Shown piece after piece: positions 27,301-35,040 of a DNA stretch of 64,000 nucleotides. A model generated the notes under the pieces. The model ran no database searches, had not been told where the DNA came from, and worked only from the letters and a program-made list of their open reading frames with translations. Source of the stretch: Crossaster papposus (lineage: Eukaryota; Echinodermata; Asteroidea; Velatida; Solasteridae); contig JBAIAA010000533.1 of assembly GCA_037893245.1 (NCBI GenBank), positions 496,001-560,000 of the forward strand. The letters run 5' to 3'. A program made the position numbers and the translations under genes. Numbering within the stretch: position 1 is the first letter of the stretch; the number at the start of each line of letters is the position of its first letter.

Positions 27301-28070
27301 AAGTTCAAGTGGACTTTGAGCGACGGGTTTATAAAACCAGACTGAGCAGTGGGAGTTGCAGCAGTACAGAGAACAGCCACCTGGCCCACTCCGTTAGCGG
27401 CTCTCACATCTTAGGGGTGACGGGTTCCCAGCAGGAGGATCGTCGTTCGGCCACGCCAGCCGAAGACGTCTGGGAGCTGAAGAGCAGCATTGGTGGCTCC
27501 AGTGGAACTAACCCGACGAGCGCCATGCGCAAGATCAAGAGCAGCAAGAACCGTACTAGCCGCAGCAGCAAGAAGAACAGCGTCAAGATCAGCGACCGCA
27601 TAACGGAGGCGCCGTCTTCATTCTCGTGTAACCACGACAACATCAGCATCAACGACTCCATCAACTCGGAGCTCAGCGCCGCGCTCGCCGACAGCGAGTG
27701 CATGTCAGAGTGTAGCTCGTCGTCAAACATTGAAGGGGTCATCGCGGCCGCTTCCACACCCCAGAGCTCCGACCCTAAATGGAAGGGTCACAGTGGTGGC
27801 AGAAGTGGGATTGCCGACACTGGCAGGAGTGGGATCGCGGATGTCGTCCGAAGCGTGGCCTCGGAGTCTTTGTCATCAACGTCCTCGTCTCAGCGACTTC
27901 AGATTGGGGAGGGCAAGCCGCCAATTTCTCTCACAGAGGTTGAGGTGGACCGGCCCCAGTCTCATCTGGCAGCTCTGGAGGGCGACCGGAGTCCACGCGT
28001 CATTTCGCTGGAATCTCCCACGAGCATACCTTCTCTCACCAACATGGGTGTAAGATCGACTGATCTATGA
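341..28070 (+). CDS. RNF19: RNF19-type RBR E3 ubiquitin-protein ligase (dorfin family), nine coding exons
   Basis: Coding exons: 341-867, 11284-11474, 12402-12546, 13967-14129, 20868-20976, 22526-22687, 25425-25638, 26333-26460 and 27277-28070. All junctions are GT-AG and the joined frame is open for 810 codons (vertebrate RNF19A is about 840). RING1 has C83, C86, C101, H103, C106, C109, C127 and C130. The IBR spans about residues 167-215. RING2 spans about 246-275 and includes the NHMSC motif, whose Cys266 corresponds to the catalytic cysteine of RBR ligases. Two hydrophobic segments (about 307-339 and 357-395) follow, with the motifs [11 protein letters not shown] and VYVGRK and near-identity to vertebrate RNF19. 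The Ser-rich tail ends in a large last exon. Known role: an RBR ligase takes ubiquitin onto its RING2 cysteine and passes it to substrate; RNF19 acts at ER and cytoplasmic membranes on misfolded proteins. Whether this is the single pre-duplication orthologue of vertebrate RNF19A/B is inferred. Introns 1-8 are full of transposons. Confidence 0.96.
882..1217. mobile_element. TTAA-flanked inverted-repeat element with telomere-like ends
   Basis: It begins TTAACCCTAACGCTCC and ends with a near-complement, GGAGGTTAGGGTTTAA. Inside, a unit of about 145 bp rich in GGAGGATT occurs twice (about 899-1045 and 1043-1175). No coding capacity. It lies 15 bp after the exon 1 splice donor of RNF19. It shares its end sequence with elements at 13395, 43759, 46056 and 47085. 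Confidence 0.6.
1269..1376 (+). mobile_element. tRNA-derived SINE, 5'-truncated copy
   Basis: It contains a pol III B-box-like GGTTCAAGTCC followed by a tail (ttgctgatttctttgttcac, then ccttgtggtttatttgt). The same tail follows the tRNA-like parts of the copies at 10380, 41846 and 42045. The A-box half is missing. Confidence 0.6.
1791..2041. mobile_element. Family B inverted-repeat element (MITE), 3'-truncated
   Basis: It starts with the family B end AAGGTAGGATACACCATTGG and follows the family sequence (cttgaattatcacgaatggg, then tacaggatatctaatgc) up to ttgctggatgc, where it stops. The matching right end is missing. Other copies lie at 13676, 15121, 15771, 21277, 38030, 56430 and 58900. Confidence 0.75.
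2084..2097 (+). repeat. Kolobok left terminal inverted repeat
   Basis: AGTGCGGCTGAAGT directly after TTAA (2080-2083). It is the exact complement of 9725-9738; similarity continues weakly inward. Confidence 0.92.
2293..2309 (+). repeat. Kolobok left subterminal inverted repeat
   Basis: ACGTCATTGTTTGGAGT, 209 bp inside the left end, is the exact complement of 9526-9542, which lies 196 bp inside the right end. The symmetric placement suggests an internal transposase- or host-factor-binding site. Confidence 0.7.
2527..7282 (+). CDS. Kolobok transposase: THAP zinc finger plus DDE nuclease, 11 exons
   Basis: Exons: 2527-3006, 3406-3480, 3818-3992, 4154-4346, 4573-4935, 5229-5424, 5561-5756, 5885-6130, 6283-6454, 6588-6742 and 6918-7282. 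The phases fit throughout and give 871 codons. Exon 7 could instead begin at 5498, which adds a short in-frame stretch. Residues 1-90 form a THAP C2CH finger (C5, C10, C55, H58, the REW motif and a Pro-containing end), the usual DNA-binding module of such transposases. The core has [18 protein letters not shown] (first Asp about 462), IVTDRHRQI (Asp about 530), FYDIWHVAK, and [10 protein letters not shown] (Glu about 675), the Kolobok-type DDE pattern. A Lys-rich tail (about 810-871) resembles a nuclear localisation signal. Predicted role: nuclear cut-and-paste transposition at TTAA. All active-site residues are present and no frame break is seen. Family membership is inferred from motifs plus the TTAA ends. 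Confidence 0.88.
8003..9416 (-). CDS. P2X7 C-terminal (ballast) domain-like protein carried by the Kolobok element
   Basis: Minus-strand exons: 9416-9142, 8734-8498 and 8171-8003. The junctions are GT-AG, the phases fit, and the frame is open for 226 codons. The first 91 residues are acidic and Ser-rich, followed by WCSCGKC (92-98), a CKCC pair (107-110), and [11 protein letters not shown] (136-146). The end reads KYRHVSYRQ, then LPSC (197-200), then a Pro-Asp-Pro-Glu-Gly and GF motif near the C-terminus. Cys spacing, the WCxCGxC motif and the YR/LPSC/EGxYxGF tail match the cytoplasmic ballast domain of the P2X7 receptor, which is known to bind zinc and guanine nucleotide. There is no ion-channel part and no membrane segment. 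Many invertebrates have such channel-free ballast proteins of unknown role. Here the gene lies wholly inside the transposon and converges on the transposase gene. An upstream in-frame Met at 9461 is possible; the start at 9416 was chosen because the conserved-looking acidic region begins there. Confidence 0.85.
9526..9542 (-). repeat. Kolobok right subterminal inverted repeat
   Basis: ACTCCAAACAATGACGT, the partner of 2293-2309. It lies just upstream of the start of the minus-strand P2X7-like gene, so it may also be part of that promoter. Confidence 0.7.
9725..9738 (-). repeat. Kolobok right terminal inverted repeat
   Basis: ACTTCAGCCGCACT directly before TTAA (9739-9742). It is the exact complement of the left end. 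Confidence 0.92.
9760..10330. repeat. TACATGTA / TGTACA-rich low-complexity region
   Basis: Dense imperfect repeats of gtacatgtac-like palindromic motifs, heaviest at 10100-10310, with interspersed accggtac and tactgtac variants. Smaller patches occur at 2340-2440, 18536-18600 and 19270-19350. The many open frames here (Cys/Thr/Val/His-rich on both strands) are by-products of the repeat and are not genes. Confidence 0.8.
10380..10650 (-). mobile_element. tRNA-derived SINE with internally triplicated A-box segment
   Basis: Read on the - strand it has a leader (cctggccacacgacattc), then gggcaagatag, a tRNA-like A-box region, the B-box GGTTCAAGTCC and the shared tail. A 13-bp unit (aactaaactatca) occurs three times in a row at about 10499-10535, so the A-box arm is expanded. 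Same family as 1269, 41846 and 42045. Confidence 0.7.
10657..10908. mobile_element. Family C inverted-repeat element (MITE)
   Basis: Ends GGGGCCACTTTCACAAAGCT and the near-complement ggccaatttcacggagct, each followed by a gctaagcacaaaaatttgct arm. Arms of about 50 bp surround a short centre. No coding capacity. Other copies lie at 20540, 21237, 29005, 39016 and 42636. Confidence 0.8.
10960..11180. mobile_element. SINE/LINE-tail-like dispersed repeat
   Basis: It contains cacaataaccatctctgccc, the segment tacccctgggtggagagaag, and gtgccttgcccaagggcaca. The same order occurs at 44221-44540, and a fragment occurs at 28676. This is a recurrent short repeat; its family is not identified. Confidence 0.5.
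11475..12401. other. RNF19 intron 2
   Basis: Mostly unique-looking sequence with no recognised repeat or gene. A minus-strand open frame at 11614-11904 and a plus one at 11819-12169 show no familiar motif. The intron ends in ttgttattgcag before RING2 exon 3. Confidence 0.5.
12611..12852. mobile_element. Family A inverted-repeat element (TTAA MITE), full length
   Basis: TTAACCAGTTCGCGCC on the left and GGCGCGAACTGGTTAA on the right, about 242 bp. The interior carries two direct copies of a tttccggccttgctcg motif. No coding capacity. TTAA at both ends suggests a TTAA target duplication, as made by Kolobok or piggyBac transposases. At least ten more copies are in this window. Confidence 0.85.
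12870..13067 (+). repeat. Polypyrimidine tract (CTACTTTTCC-type repeats then poly-C)
   Basis: Tandem ctacttttcctacttttt units pass into an almost pure C run at about 13032-13061. Phe/Tyr-rich open frames in this region are artefacts of the repeat. Confidence 0.9.
13395..13484. mobile_element. 90-bp TTAACCCTAA-ended inverted repeat
   Basis: TTAACCCTAACTCCCT and GGAGTTAGGGTTAA face each other 90 bp apart. This is the shortest member of the set with telomere-like ends. Confidence 0.6.
13676..13896 (-). mobile_element. Family B element, truncated, minus orientation
   Basis: It reads on the - strand from gtaggatacaccattggtaa through cttgaattatcaggaatggg to the middle of the family sequence, then stops. 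It ends 70 bp before RNF19 exon 4. Confidence 0.7.
14276..14340 (+). repeat. Short tandem repeat, three units of about 21 bp
   Basis: The unit cgattcccagacggaatgg occurs three times in a row inside RNF19 intron 4. Confidence 0.75.
14527..15121. mobile_element. Palindromic repeat complex (hairpin-forming)
   Basis: The outer pair is cccttattcataaatacct (14528) against aggtatttatgaatgggaa (14939). A long near-perfect palindrome follows, centred near 15035, with arms of about 80 bp that include ggtgctgataattaccc and gggtaattatcagcaccc. The arms extend to ataaatgtgtgttcg and cgaacacacatttat. Non-coding foldback element(s) that run directly into a truncated family B copy. Confidence 0.6.
15121..15426 (+). 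mobile_element. Family B element, both ends lost
   Basis: It matches family B from taattgcttgaattatcagg to acatttcttaataatt, without the terminal gtaggatacacc blocks. Confidence 0.65.
15771..16140 (-). mobile_element. Family B element, full length, minus orientation
   Basis: It runs from gtaggatacaccatttgcag to ccaatggtgtatatcctacctttaa. Both inverted ends are present; TTAA is visible at the right end only. Confidence 0.75.
16440..17787. mobile_element. Hairpin element split by a nested transposon
   Basis: Left piece 16440-16458 (TGTGACCCAGCACGAGTAA). Right piece 17649-17787 continues aaatgagacactttgcgg, then a near-perfect palindrome centred at about 17710, and ends in actcgtgctgggtcaca. 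Removing the insert leaves a foldback element with arms of about 75 bp. Confidence 0.7.
16459..17648. mobile_element. 1.19-kb DNA transposon with about 50-bp TIRs and TAA duplication, nested
   Basis: The left end TGCACCTATCAATTG is mirrored at the right end with few mismatches over about 50 bp, including a CCCCCGGGGG core. TAA lies on both sides (16456-16458, 17649-17651). A 3-bp TAA duplication fits PIF/Harbinger. Subterminal zones carry repeated gacgcacc motifs. No transposase is recognisable inside, so it is probably non-autonomous. Confidence 0.7.
17985..18182. mobile_element. Short inverted-repeat element
   Basis: gtttgtttatggtgtaaatc (about 17986) and its exact complement gatttacaccataaacaaac (about 18162) enclose about 160 bp. 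Non-coding. Confidence 0.55.
18218..19400 (+). repeat. Tandem segmental duplication with a family I element
   Basis: A segment starting gtttgaagtaacaaataacc (18226) and continuing with cctcaaacctcc, taatctctttaggttatttcc and ccatggtcactgagctgttt recurs from about 18955. Each copy runs into a tacatgtac stretch and a family I start (18594 nearly full, 19370 fragment). The duplication has a period of about 730 bp. Short open frames at 18453 and 19192 are duplicate artefacts. Confidence 0.65.
20540..20757. mobile_element. Family C element, degenerate
   Basis: caaatttgcttagcacaaag on the left and catgctaagcattttatt, then actgcccct, on the right. It ends about 110 bp before RNF19 exon 5. Confidence 0.55.
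21237..21859. mobile_element. Family C element interrupted by a family B element
   Basis: ggggccgatttcatagagct at the left and agttctataaaattgcccct at the right are family C ends. The sequence between is split at TTAA by the family B copy at 21277-21627. The family C part also shows an internal partial duplication of gctggttttactaagcaaga. Confidence 0.75.
21277..21627 (+). mobile_element. Family B element with TTAA duplication, nested in family C
   Basis: It begins TTAAAGGTAGGATACACC and ends GGTGTATACTACCTTTAA. The host reads ttgcTTAA before it and TTAAgcac after it, a clean duplication of TTAA. This copy best defines family B as a TTAA-targeting element. Confidence 0.85.
22085..22321. mobile_element. 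Family A element (TTAA MITE)
   Basis: caccagttcgcgctgggatt at the left and cggcgcaaactggttaa at the right; the interior matches the family A consensus seen at 12611. Confidence 0.8.
23036..23671. mobile_element. Family D inverted-repeat element, long form
   Basis: TGTGACCTGTCACCACAAAA at the left and ttttgtgatgacaggtcaca at the right, 636 bp. The subterminal tgagagtaaagtcg and cgactttactctca are complementary. No coding. Other copies: 34539, 36353, 47660 and 59433. Confidence 0.85.
24292..24653 (+). mobile_element. Family I inverted-repeat element
   Basis: It runs from cactgtggagacatggcttt to catgtctccagagggtacgg, with internal taaccctaaccc runs. Near-identical copies at 45692 and (minus) 39555; a partial copy at 18594. 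No coding capacity. Confidence 0.75.
24746..25134. mobile_element. Family J long-TIR palindromic element
   Basis: Starts tcttggttgccagacatctt and ends gaggacgtgttgcaaccaag. The arms extend inward for more than 100 bp, with ggtatgcatcgcgc against gctgcataccgcga, and accttcgaatatgtcgtctt near the middle. Related copy at 50167-50479. Confidence 0.65.
25640..26332. other. RNF19 intron 7
   Basis: Unique-looking AT-rich sequence; no recognised repeat, gene or RNA was seen apart from a small catgtac patch near 25998. Confidence 0.4.
26559..26803 (-). mobile_element. Family A element, minus orientation, full length
   Basis: TTAACCAGTTCGCGCC at the left and GGCACGAACTGGTTAA at the right. The interior is the complement of the 12611 copy. 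It lies in RNF19 intron 8. Confidence 0.85.
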
Positions 28071-28675
28071 GTTAGCAAATGAGCTTCCAGTCCTTCTCTA
28101 TTGGTTTTTTAAAATTTAAAACCATGCACAAAGCTATTTTGTTTTTTCCTTCAACAAGTTTTATATTGTGTTCATTATCATGCTCATATATACCAGAGGT
28201 AAGTTGTAAAACTATAAACCTGGGCGATGTTTTTAAGACTTGAAGATTAGATTTCAAAAAAATGTCGGCACAGATAGTTTTCTGCTAAAATTCCTGCTGT
28301 AAAATAAAGTGCTTTGAAAGCGCTAAAGCACAATAATTATTAATATATCTAAATTGTTTCATTTTTTTTAAAAACTCAAAACCAATTTCCTTTTAAGCCT
28401 TTTGGTTGCTTTTCCATTCAGATATATGCTGCCCGAAGCATATTCCATCAATGCAAAGCATGCTCTTCTAATACTAATGTTTACTTTTGGCACATTTAAT
28501 CTAATCAATATTATTAATTGAACCAAGGATTGTTCCTAAGTGCCCAGTAATAGAATACTAAGGTTTACATGTAATTGTATGTTTAATTAAGGATACAGAC
28601 TGCTAATTATTACCTGCTGTTTATCAGGCTGAGCCTTTTTATTCTGCAGCCGAGATCAGCGCAATCGGATTTTGA

Positions 28676-28757
28676 CCCTCAAAGTACTAATTTCTACTCC
28701 TGGGTGGAGAGGCAATTGTTGTAAAGTGTCCAGCCCATGATCGCAAGCACTGTGTTT
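28676..28757. mobile_element. Dispersed repeat fragment
   Basis: tactcctgggtggagaggca and flanks match part of the repeats at 10960 and 44221. Confidence 0.4.
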
Positions 28758-29004
28758 TCTGTTTGAGTTTTTTAGTTCTCTTTTTGAGGAGAATTAAATA
28801 GTCCTCTGTTCAAACTGATGACGTCACATTATTTAGCTTTCTCATAGAGTACCGAAGTCAATACGTTGACTTTTGTCTGTTGCTATTGCATCGGTGCCAC
28901 ACAAAAGTTAATTAACCATGTCCCTGTGCTTTTACAATGGACATTGTCAGTCAGATAGTCATTGTATGTGTCTGACGTCACACTTCAGAACTCGATGGGA
29001 GCCT

Positions 29005-29234
29005 GGGGCAAATTTCATAGAGCTGCTAAGGCACACAAATTTGCTTAGCATAAAAATTTGTCCTTGGCAAAAACAAGGTTTACAGACCAAATTTGTACGT
29101 GGTCTTCATTGTTTTTGATTGATAATCAGCTTTTTTTTTGCTTAGAATTTTGGCTGGTAACCTGTTTTTAATGAGCAAGACTTGTTTGTGCTAAGAAAAT
29201 GTTTGTGCTTAGCAGCTCTATGAAATTGGTCCCT
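29005..29234. mobile_element. Family C element
   Basis: ggggcaaatttcatagagct at the left and agctctatgaaattggtccc at the right, with gctaagcacaaa arms. Confidence 0.75.
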
Positions 29235-30537
29235 GTTGGGATGACGATTTTGTAGCCCTGTAAAGAAAAACCCCACACATAAACAAAGTGTGACGTCATC
29301 AGTACAGAGGCTTATTTTAAAAAAACATTTCTTGGATAGGATTGTGTGTAGGATATTATTGTTGGCGCGCCAAGTGAATTAGGTAAAGGAACTCTTGAAT
29401 TTACTTGTCCAACTTCAATTTAGTTGATGGTTAACATTTCTGTTAATGAACTCAGTATAGTAAATGTTACATGTGCCAGTAATGTGATGAGTGCTCACAA
29501 ATGAGTTGCTTAATTTGCTTGTTGCAAAAGCTAACCTTATTTGGATCTGTCGATGAATTATACAATGTATATCTTTGTGCACTTGTACTTTTATTTCCAT
29601 GATTCTGTTGACGCCCTTGCTTTGTGAAACTCACCAAAATGCTTTAACCCTTCCTCTAGTATGAGAGTGTTTTACTGCAAGTCAGTGGTACACATGCCAA
29701 ACCACTCCAGTTGCAGTGCGTTGAAGGATTCTTCGCATGTACAGTGAATTGCACTTATGTAGTTAATAAATGGGCATATGGCTTTGCTTATCAGCGTAAT
29801 ACACCGTGGCCTCATAGCATGATTCAATTGACCTGCAGTTTCCTATGGCATTCCTTGGAGTGCTTTGGAGGGCCATGTTAAAAACAGAGGTTTTTTGTAG
29901 GGGAGACCACAATTGAAGTGCGTTGAAGTTTCAACAAGAGCAAGGGTTAATATTTGCAATGTTTTATTGTAAAGTAAAAATCCTGTGAAAGAGCCAGGGT
30001 AAATTAGTCATTATGTATTATGTTGTACCCATTTCACTAATAATACACGCATTGAAAGCTTTGTAAAATGCAAAATAATAGCCATGTACCTTTATGTACT
30101 ATATGTTTTGTTAGTGTTGCAAATATTGGATTGATAGTAATTCCAGGAAGAAATCCTGAAACTGCAGATAGTTTTGTGTTCTAACTGTCTTCATAATAAA
30201 CAAAAAAAGGTACAGTTTATTTTTGTTCAAACGAAACCTTTGTATAAATTTAAAGTTCTATTTGTTATAAAATTTGCGTATTCCTGACATGTTTGAAGCA
30301 GAGCTTCAGAAAAATTACTATTTCCCTAAAAAAGGGAACTGTGTAAGTCCCAATCTGTTGTGTAATTTGTTGATTAAATGTTGTACAGTTTTGAATGTAC
30401 AATGTACATGTGTAATTACTATTGGAGTTCTGATTCAGTACTGTGTAATGATAGTGTAAATTGTTAACACTGCATTTGTTTTGCAGATTTGTGTCTTAAA
30501 CTGTTAAGTTGTTCCCCAGGGGAAGAGTGAAACAGGT

Positions 30538-30602
30538 TGGGGTGGGGGTAGGGGTAGGGGTAGGGGTAGGGGTAGGGGTAGGGGTAGGGAGGGGAGGGGA
30601 GG
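30538..30602 (+). repeat. (GGGGTA)n microsatellite
   Basis: About eight consecutive gggta-type hexamers followed by a gggga run. The spaced G4 blocks could form a G-quadruplex on the sense strand of the presumed RNF19 3' UTR. Confidence 0.9.
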
Positions 30603-31289
30603 GTTTACAGTAATTCCCAGCAGAGAAGTAAATCTTTTTTGGTTTTGTTTATTGCCCAGAATAATATTCAGCATTGGTTATTCTGTGGATTTTGTAATTT
30701 TGATTGAGTGGATATGAAGACATTTTTGAGGGTTTTTGGTAAGAAGTACTACCAGAAGTTTTGAAAATAAGATTAATGTCTGAACCAGTCTGCAAAAAAA
30801 GCAAAAACCATTTATCTACATGTAACATATGCAGATTTGTTTCGTTAAAATTGCCTTTATTTTCCTAAGCAAAAAAAAAGAGTTATTTACAAGGTTTCGT
30901 GTGTATTTATGTTATTTGACTATTTTGTGGAACTTGGTGATGTGAATTTTAGTAAGAAATGCTTGTATTAATTTTCTTTTGGTTTTTGTTGTGGTTAGCA
31001 ATTGGCGTCCTGACGACAATTTGTTTAAATTTGATTTGGCTAAAAAATGAATCAAGTGTAACTGTATTTTGTGGCCTTATATTATTAAATGTGCTTGCTA
31101 TATACAGCTATTTACATTGTGTTTAATAAAACTGGAAACGTCTTGTTATTAATTGCATATTCCTTTGTTGTATCGTTATGCACAATAAAATTTGGAAGTG
31201 TTAGTGATAATGTTTATTATCGATTTTGTATTCAATTAGTTGCGCATTACTACGCAATAATCAATTTATCACATTTTTATTAGACACTG

Positions 31290-32180
31290 ATCAAGTTTTT
31301 TGCCTAATTTCGGGGTGAGGATTGTCCCGGTTTTCCGAATTTCCTTGAGACGAACCGATTTTCAATATTTTTTTCCAGTTTTTTCGCATTTCGTACGAAA
31401 GTAAGCGAAAGACTTGTACAAGTCTGGGTGTATATTATATCGAGCATACTTGCTTTGGTTACTCCCCCTGGAAATGCGCCAAATAAATGGGTAAATGTTG
31501 ATTTAACAGAGGGGTATAAATACACGGACCAAGCGCTATACTTGAGCCGTTTTCCAAACTCGAGCCTCGTCTCCATTGGGGCTCTGTCAATACAGTTTGG
31601 CAATAGTGATAGAGGCACAAGGAGCATAAACTTGGGTTTAGAAAACGGCCTTTTTCTGTGCGGGGGGCCGGGTTGTTCGATGTGCGCTTGCGCGTGCGCG
31701 CTTTTGCGCAAGTAAACATTCAACTACATGTGCTCCGTTCGTTTTCTATTTTGTAAACTTAGTCTTCGTTCTTTCTCGTCGTTGTCGACCACCAAAAGTC
31801 GTACAAAGAAACTAATATAGGAGAGGAAATATAGTAGACACTAGACTGACGAATCCCTGGAGATATTCTTGGCTGGAAACTCGAAGTAGAAACCAAAGAA
31901 TATTGCGACTTTCTCCCGACGCCGGTGTCACTCAGGCCTAGCCTAAACGTTAATGCAAAGTATGTAGGCCACGGTGCCGGTGGTATCGCTTCAAGTTCAA
32001 ATCAGGTATGATATAGGAGCAGCTAGGACAAACCCTTTTACTACTGGATAGGGCCAATAGGCTATATTATTAATACACACTACGTTAGGCCTAGCTAATA
32101 GTCAGGTAGTTGACATGTCGGGTAAATGACCCATGTCATTTTAATGTTTTTTAAATTAGGTTTTGGCCGTGGAACCAAAG
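31290..32180. other. Intergenic stretch without recognised genes
   Basis: Open frames on both strands around 31304-31723 show no known domain. A promoter-like CG-rich patch occurs near 31650-31700. Nothing firmer can be said. Confidence 0.35.
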
Positions 32181-32189
32181 TGGTAAATA

Positions 32190-32703
32190 ATATTAGGCCA
32201 AATAAAAAAAAAAAACATGTTTAGCGTCATGCCCTTTTTTAAAAAGAAAGGAGGAGGCCCTTTTATTTTTTTTTATTTTTTTCAAAATGGTTGCCCGACA
32301 CATCTTTAATTCGAGTCATGCAGTAAACATGTCACACCCTACATGTATCTTCCAATTTAAAATTAAAACATGGTTCACCCACGATTAAACATTCAAATTC
32401 ATGTGGGTCGATCAAGTATGAACCGTACACGACTACACATCACACCCTAGCCTTCCTATAAGGAAAAAATAATAATTTCCAGAGCATGTACACAGTGATG
32501 CTAAAGTCTAAAATACGATCTTAAAATTTTATTATCTTAAAAAAAATAAAAAAAATAAAATAAAATTAAAAAATATTTTTTTGCCAAAATGGTCAAATTT
32601 ATGATTTTTTTCAAAAAGAAAAAAAAAAGAAAAAAGGAGGCGGCCCCCAAAAAGGAAGCGGGCGGTGACGCTAAACATGTTTTTTATTTTATTTGGCCTT
32701 AAG
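32190..32703. mobile_element. Inverted-repeat element, about 0.5 kb, A/T-rich core
   Basis: ttaggccaaataaaa and acatgtttagcgtcatg at the left are mirrored by gtgacgctaaacatgt and ttttatttggcctta at the right. The flanking tta on each side could be a 3-bp target duplication. Confidence 0.6.
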
Positions 32704-32734
32704 CCCCCACTTTTATTTTGTATTTCATGTTGCT

Positions 32735-33195
32735 ACAGAGGATGTGCCTCTGTTTACATCTGTATTCAAATGTGCCCGTCAATGTGCGCACGCATCATGT
32801 TTTACATAAATTTGGTTTAGAGATGACATCAGAGGTCACATAATTCAAAGACGATCTGACCTGCGATGTCACTCTTTAAGCAAATTTTATATAAAACACG
32901 ATGGGTGCGCATCGCTGCCGGGCACATTTAAATACAGATGCAAACACGTGACGTCAGAGGGCACATGGTCTGTAGACCATGTGCCCTCTGTTTACATCTA
33001 TATTCAAATGTGCCCGGCGGTATGCGCACGCATCGTGTTTTACATACATTTGGTTAAGAGGCGACATCGGAGGTCACTCAAAGGTGGTCTGACCTGTGGT
33101 GTCACTCCTCAACCAAATTTTATGCAAAACACAATGTGTGCATGCGCATATCGCCGGGCACATTTGATAGTGTAAACAGAGCTAGGTACATGGTC
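32735..33195. mobile_element. Two tandem copies of a palindromic element
   Basis: Copy 1 is about 32735-32960 and copy 2 about 32983-33195. Each runs from ctgtttacatctgtattcaa and atgtgcccg to cgggcacattt and tgtaaacagag, with internal tgcgcacgcatc palindromic arms. At the junction agggcacatggtc is directly followed by its complement. Confidence 0.65.
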
Positions 33196-34538
33196 TATAC
33201 CACAAGACCCCCCCACCCCCACTACAACAACACAAAAAAATAGATTTTTTTTTTTTCAACAAATATTTATTTTTAAAAGACATTTTGGTTTCTCCGACAC
33301 CTATATTTTCAGATCTGATCGATTGAAAAGATTGTTTGATCCCTAAATTCAATTTAATACAGGTTTTGTCATTCTCTTACCATAGCATCTGATGAAGCAC
33401 TACAATTGTAAATCTTCATTTCTTTTCAAAGACATTTTGAATACATGTAACTAAGAAAAAGCAAATTTCCCAAAATTGTAAAAGACCGATGCATTACACC
33501 ACAGAGTTGAGTGTGCCATATATCAAATGAAAGCTTATTTCCTGCTTTTTCTGACCAACTGTAAAATTGAAATATTTTGATTGCATGTTTTTTTGAGACA
33601 CTATAGAATCAGAAGTTAAGATTTGGTTACACTTTTCCCAAGGTATGTACCAAAGCAAGCTTCTCTGTAGGGGTGTGCGTTTACGGGTAGTTTGGAAACC
33701 GGGTACCCGATAAAAAAGTCCAACCCCACAAATTAGGTGCATAAAGGTCCGCACTATATTATTGAATCATCAGTGAGTTAGTACAGCAAGATAGAAGCAT
33801 TTGCTTTAAGGTGTAAACTGCAAATTCGCATTTGAAACATATTTTGTTTTCCTGTGTATAGCCTGGTTTTATTTTGAAAATTCCCAACAAATGACATTCA
33901 AACCTTTCGCTTTCATCGTCTGAAATGTAGTTTGTAAAGTTTGCTACGGGAACTCAGTTTCATAATATGAAATCGGTTCCTGACATCAACGATCGGTTCC
34001 GATGCACAGCCCTACATGTACTTCTCTGTTTTTTGTGGGTTTTTTGTTTTAGCCCTAATTTTTTAGGCCTGATGAGGCAAAGTGCCTATTTTTCTAGAAT
34101 GAGCAATCTGGGTAAATTCACTAAATTCCAATGTGATCACAAAACAAAACAGATAAAAAGTTTAACAAGTTCTATTTTTTTTTAACGATATAGATTTTAT
34201 TTAAATGTCAGGAAGAACAACATCAAATATAAAGTACATTTGTACATATTCCTTGGACCAACTACATGTACACGTCTCAAAATATGACAGCATTTATAGA
34301 ATTGCATGTATTTACATTTTGTGTTTTGAGCTAGTCAAACTCCAGCACTAGGTTTTGTTGGAATCTCTTAGGATGGGTACTGGACCTTTCTTTGAATGAA
34401 ACCTAAACAAAGTTGTGATGTCATTCACAAAAACAAAAAATGAAAATCACATTTTGATGGAATCAGCATTCTGTGGGCTATCACATGATAATGCACAGCA
34501 CGACATAATACCTTTTTTTGTAAAGCTGTCATCACATA
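33196..34538. other. Intergenic region between RNF19 and DRC1
   Basis: AT-rich, with a poly-T run at about 33244-33256. No gene or named repeat is recognised; open frames at 33494-33754 (-) and 33967-34185 (+) look like chance. Confidence 0.4.
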
Positions 34539-34958
34539 TGTGACCTGTCATCACAAAATGAGCGTAAAGTCGGCAAAATTAAAAATGAAGATATGGTATT
34601 TCTAAATTCTGTGGAAACAGAGCTTTCCAATGTATAACACTTGGAGGTTTGATACTCAATATTTGTTTTATTTTTATTTTTTAGTCTGGAGTCTTAATAC
34701 AGAGATTATGAGAAAACGGGCATTTCTTGCGAGAAATTGTGTGAAAGGCATAGAAAGGCATAGTCAAAATTGTCTCAAAAACTAATTTTGTTTTTATCTG
34801 ATCGTCCGGAAAAATTGGGAATTGATTGTTGGGGATTTAGTCTTTTAAAAAACCAATATAATCTCAAAATCGACCACCCCTTCAAATTTTGACTTTGACT
34901 GGCCGTACTGGGAATCATTCCGTGCGAATTTACGCTCATTTTGTGATGACAGGTCACA
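34539..34958. mobile_element. Family D element, short form
   Basis: TGTGACCTGTCATCACAAAA at the left and its complement at the right, 420 bp, flanked by cata and tata. Near-identical in layout to 36353-36771. Confidence 0.85.
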
Positions 34959-35040
34959 TATAGTGTTGGGATTCGCCAAGATGGGTATGGTAACTAGTAA
35001 ATCACAAAAGGGAGTTGGGGTTTGGTGGTAACTACATGTA

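Larger units (their letters stand above)
28071..31190 (+). other. Probable long RNF19 3' UTR / downstream region
   Basis: No gene is seen after the stop. Candidate polyadenylation signals AATAAA lie at 28303-28308, 31125-31130 and 31184-31189. The segment is rather uniform, AT-rich and low in transposons (one family C element, one repeat fragment, one G-rich microsatellite). Together with the long 3' UTRs known for vertebrate RNF19 genes, this suggests that much of it is transcribed. Only transcript data could settle the end point. Confidence 0.4.

Noticed and set aside
31304-31723. Possible gene on either strand near 31.3-31.7 kb
   Set aside because: No domain, no matching splice-linked neighbour, and overlapping frames on both strands.
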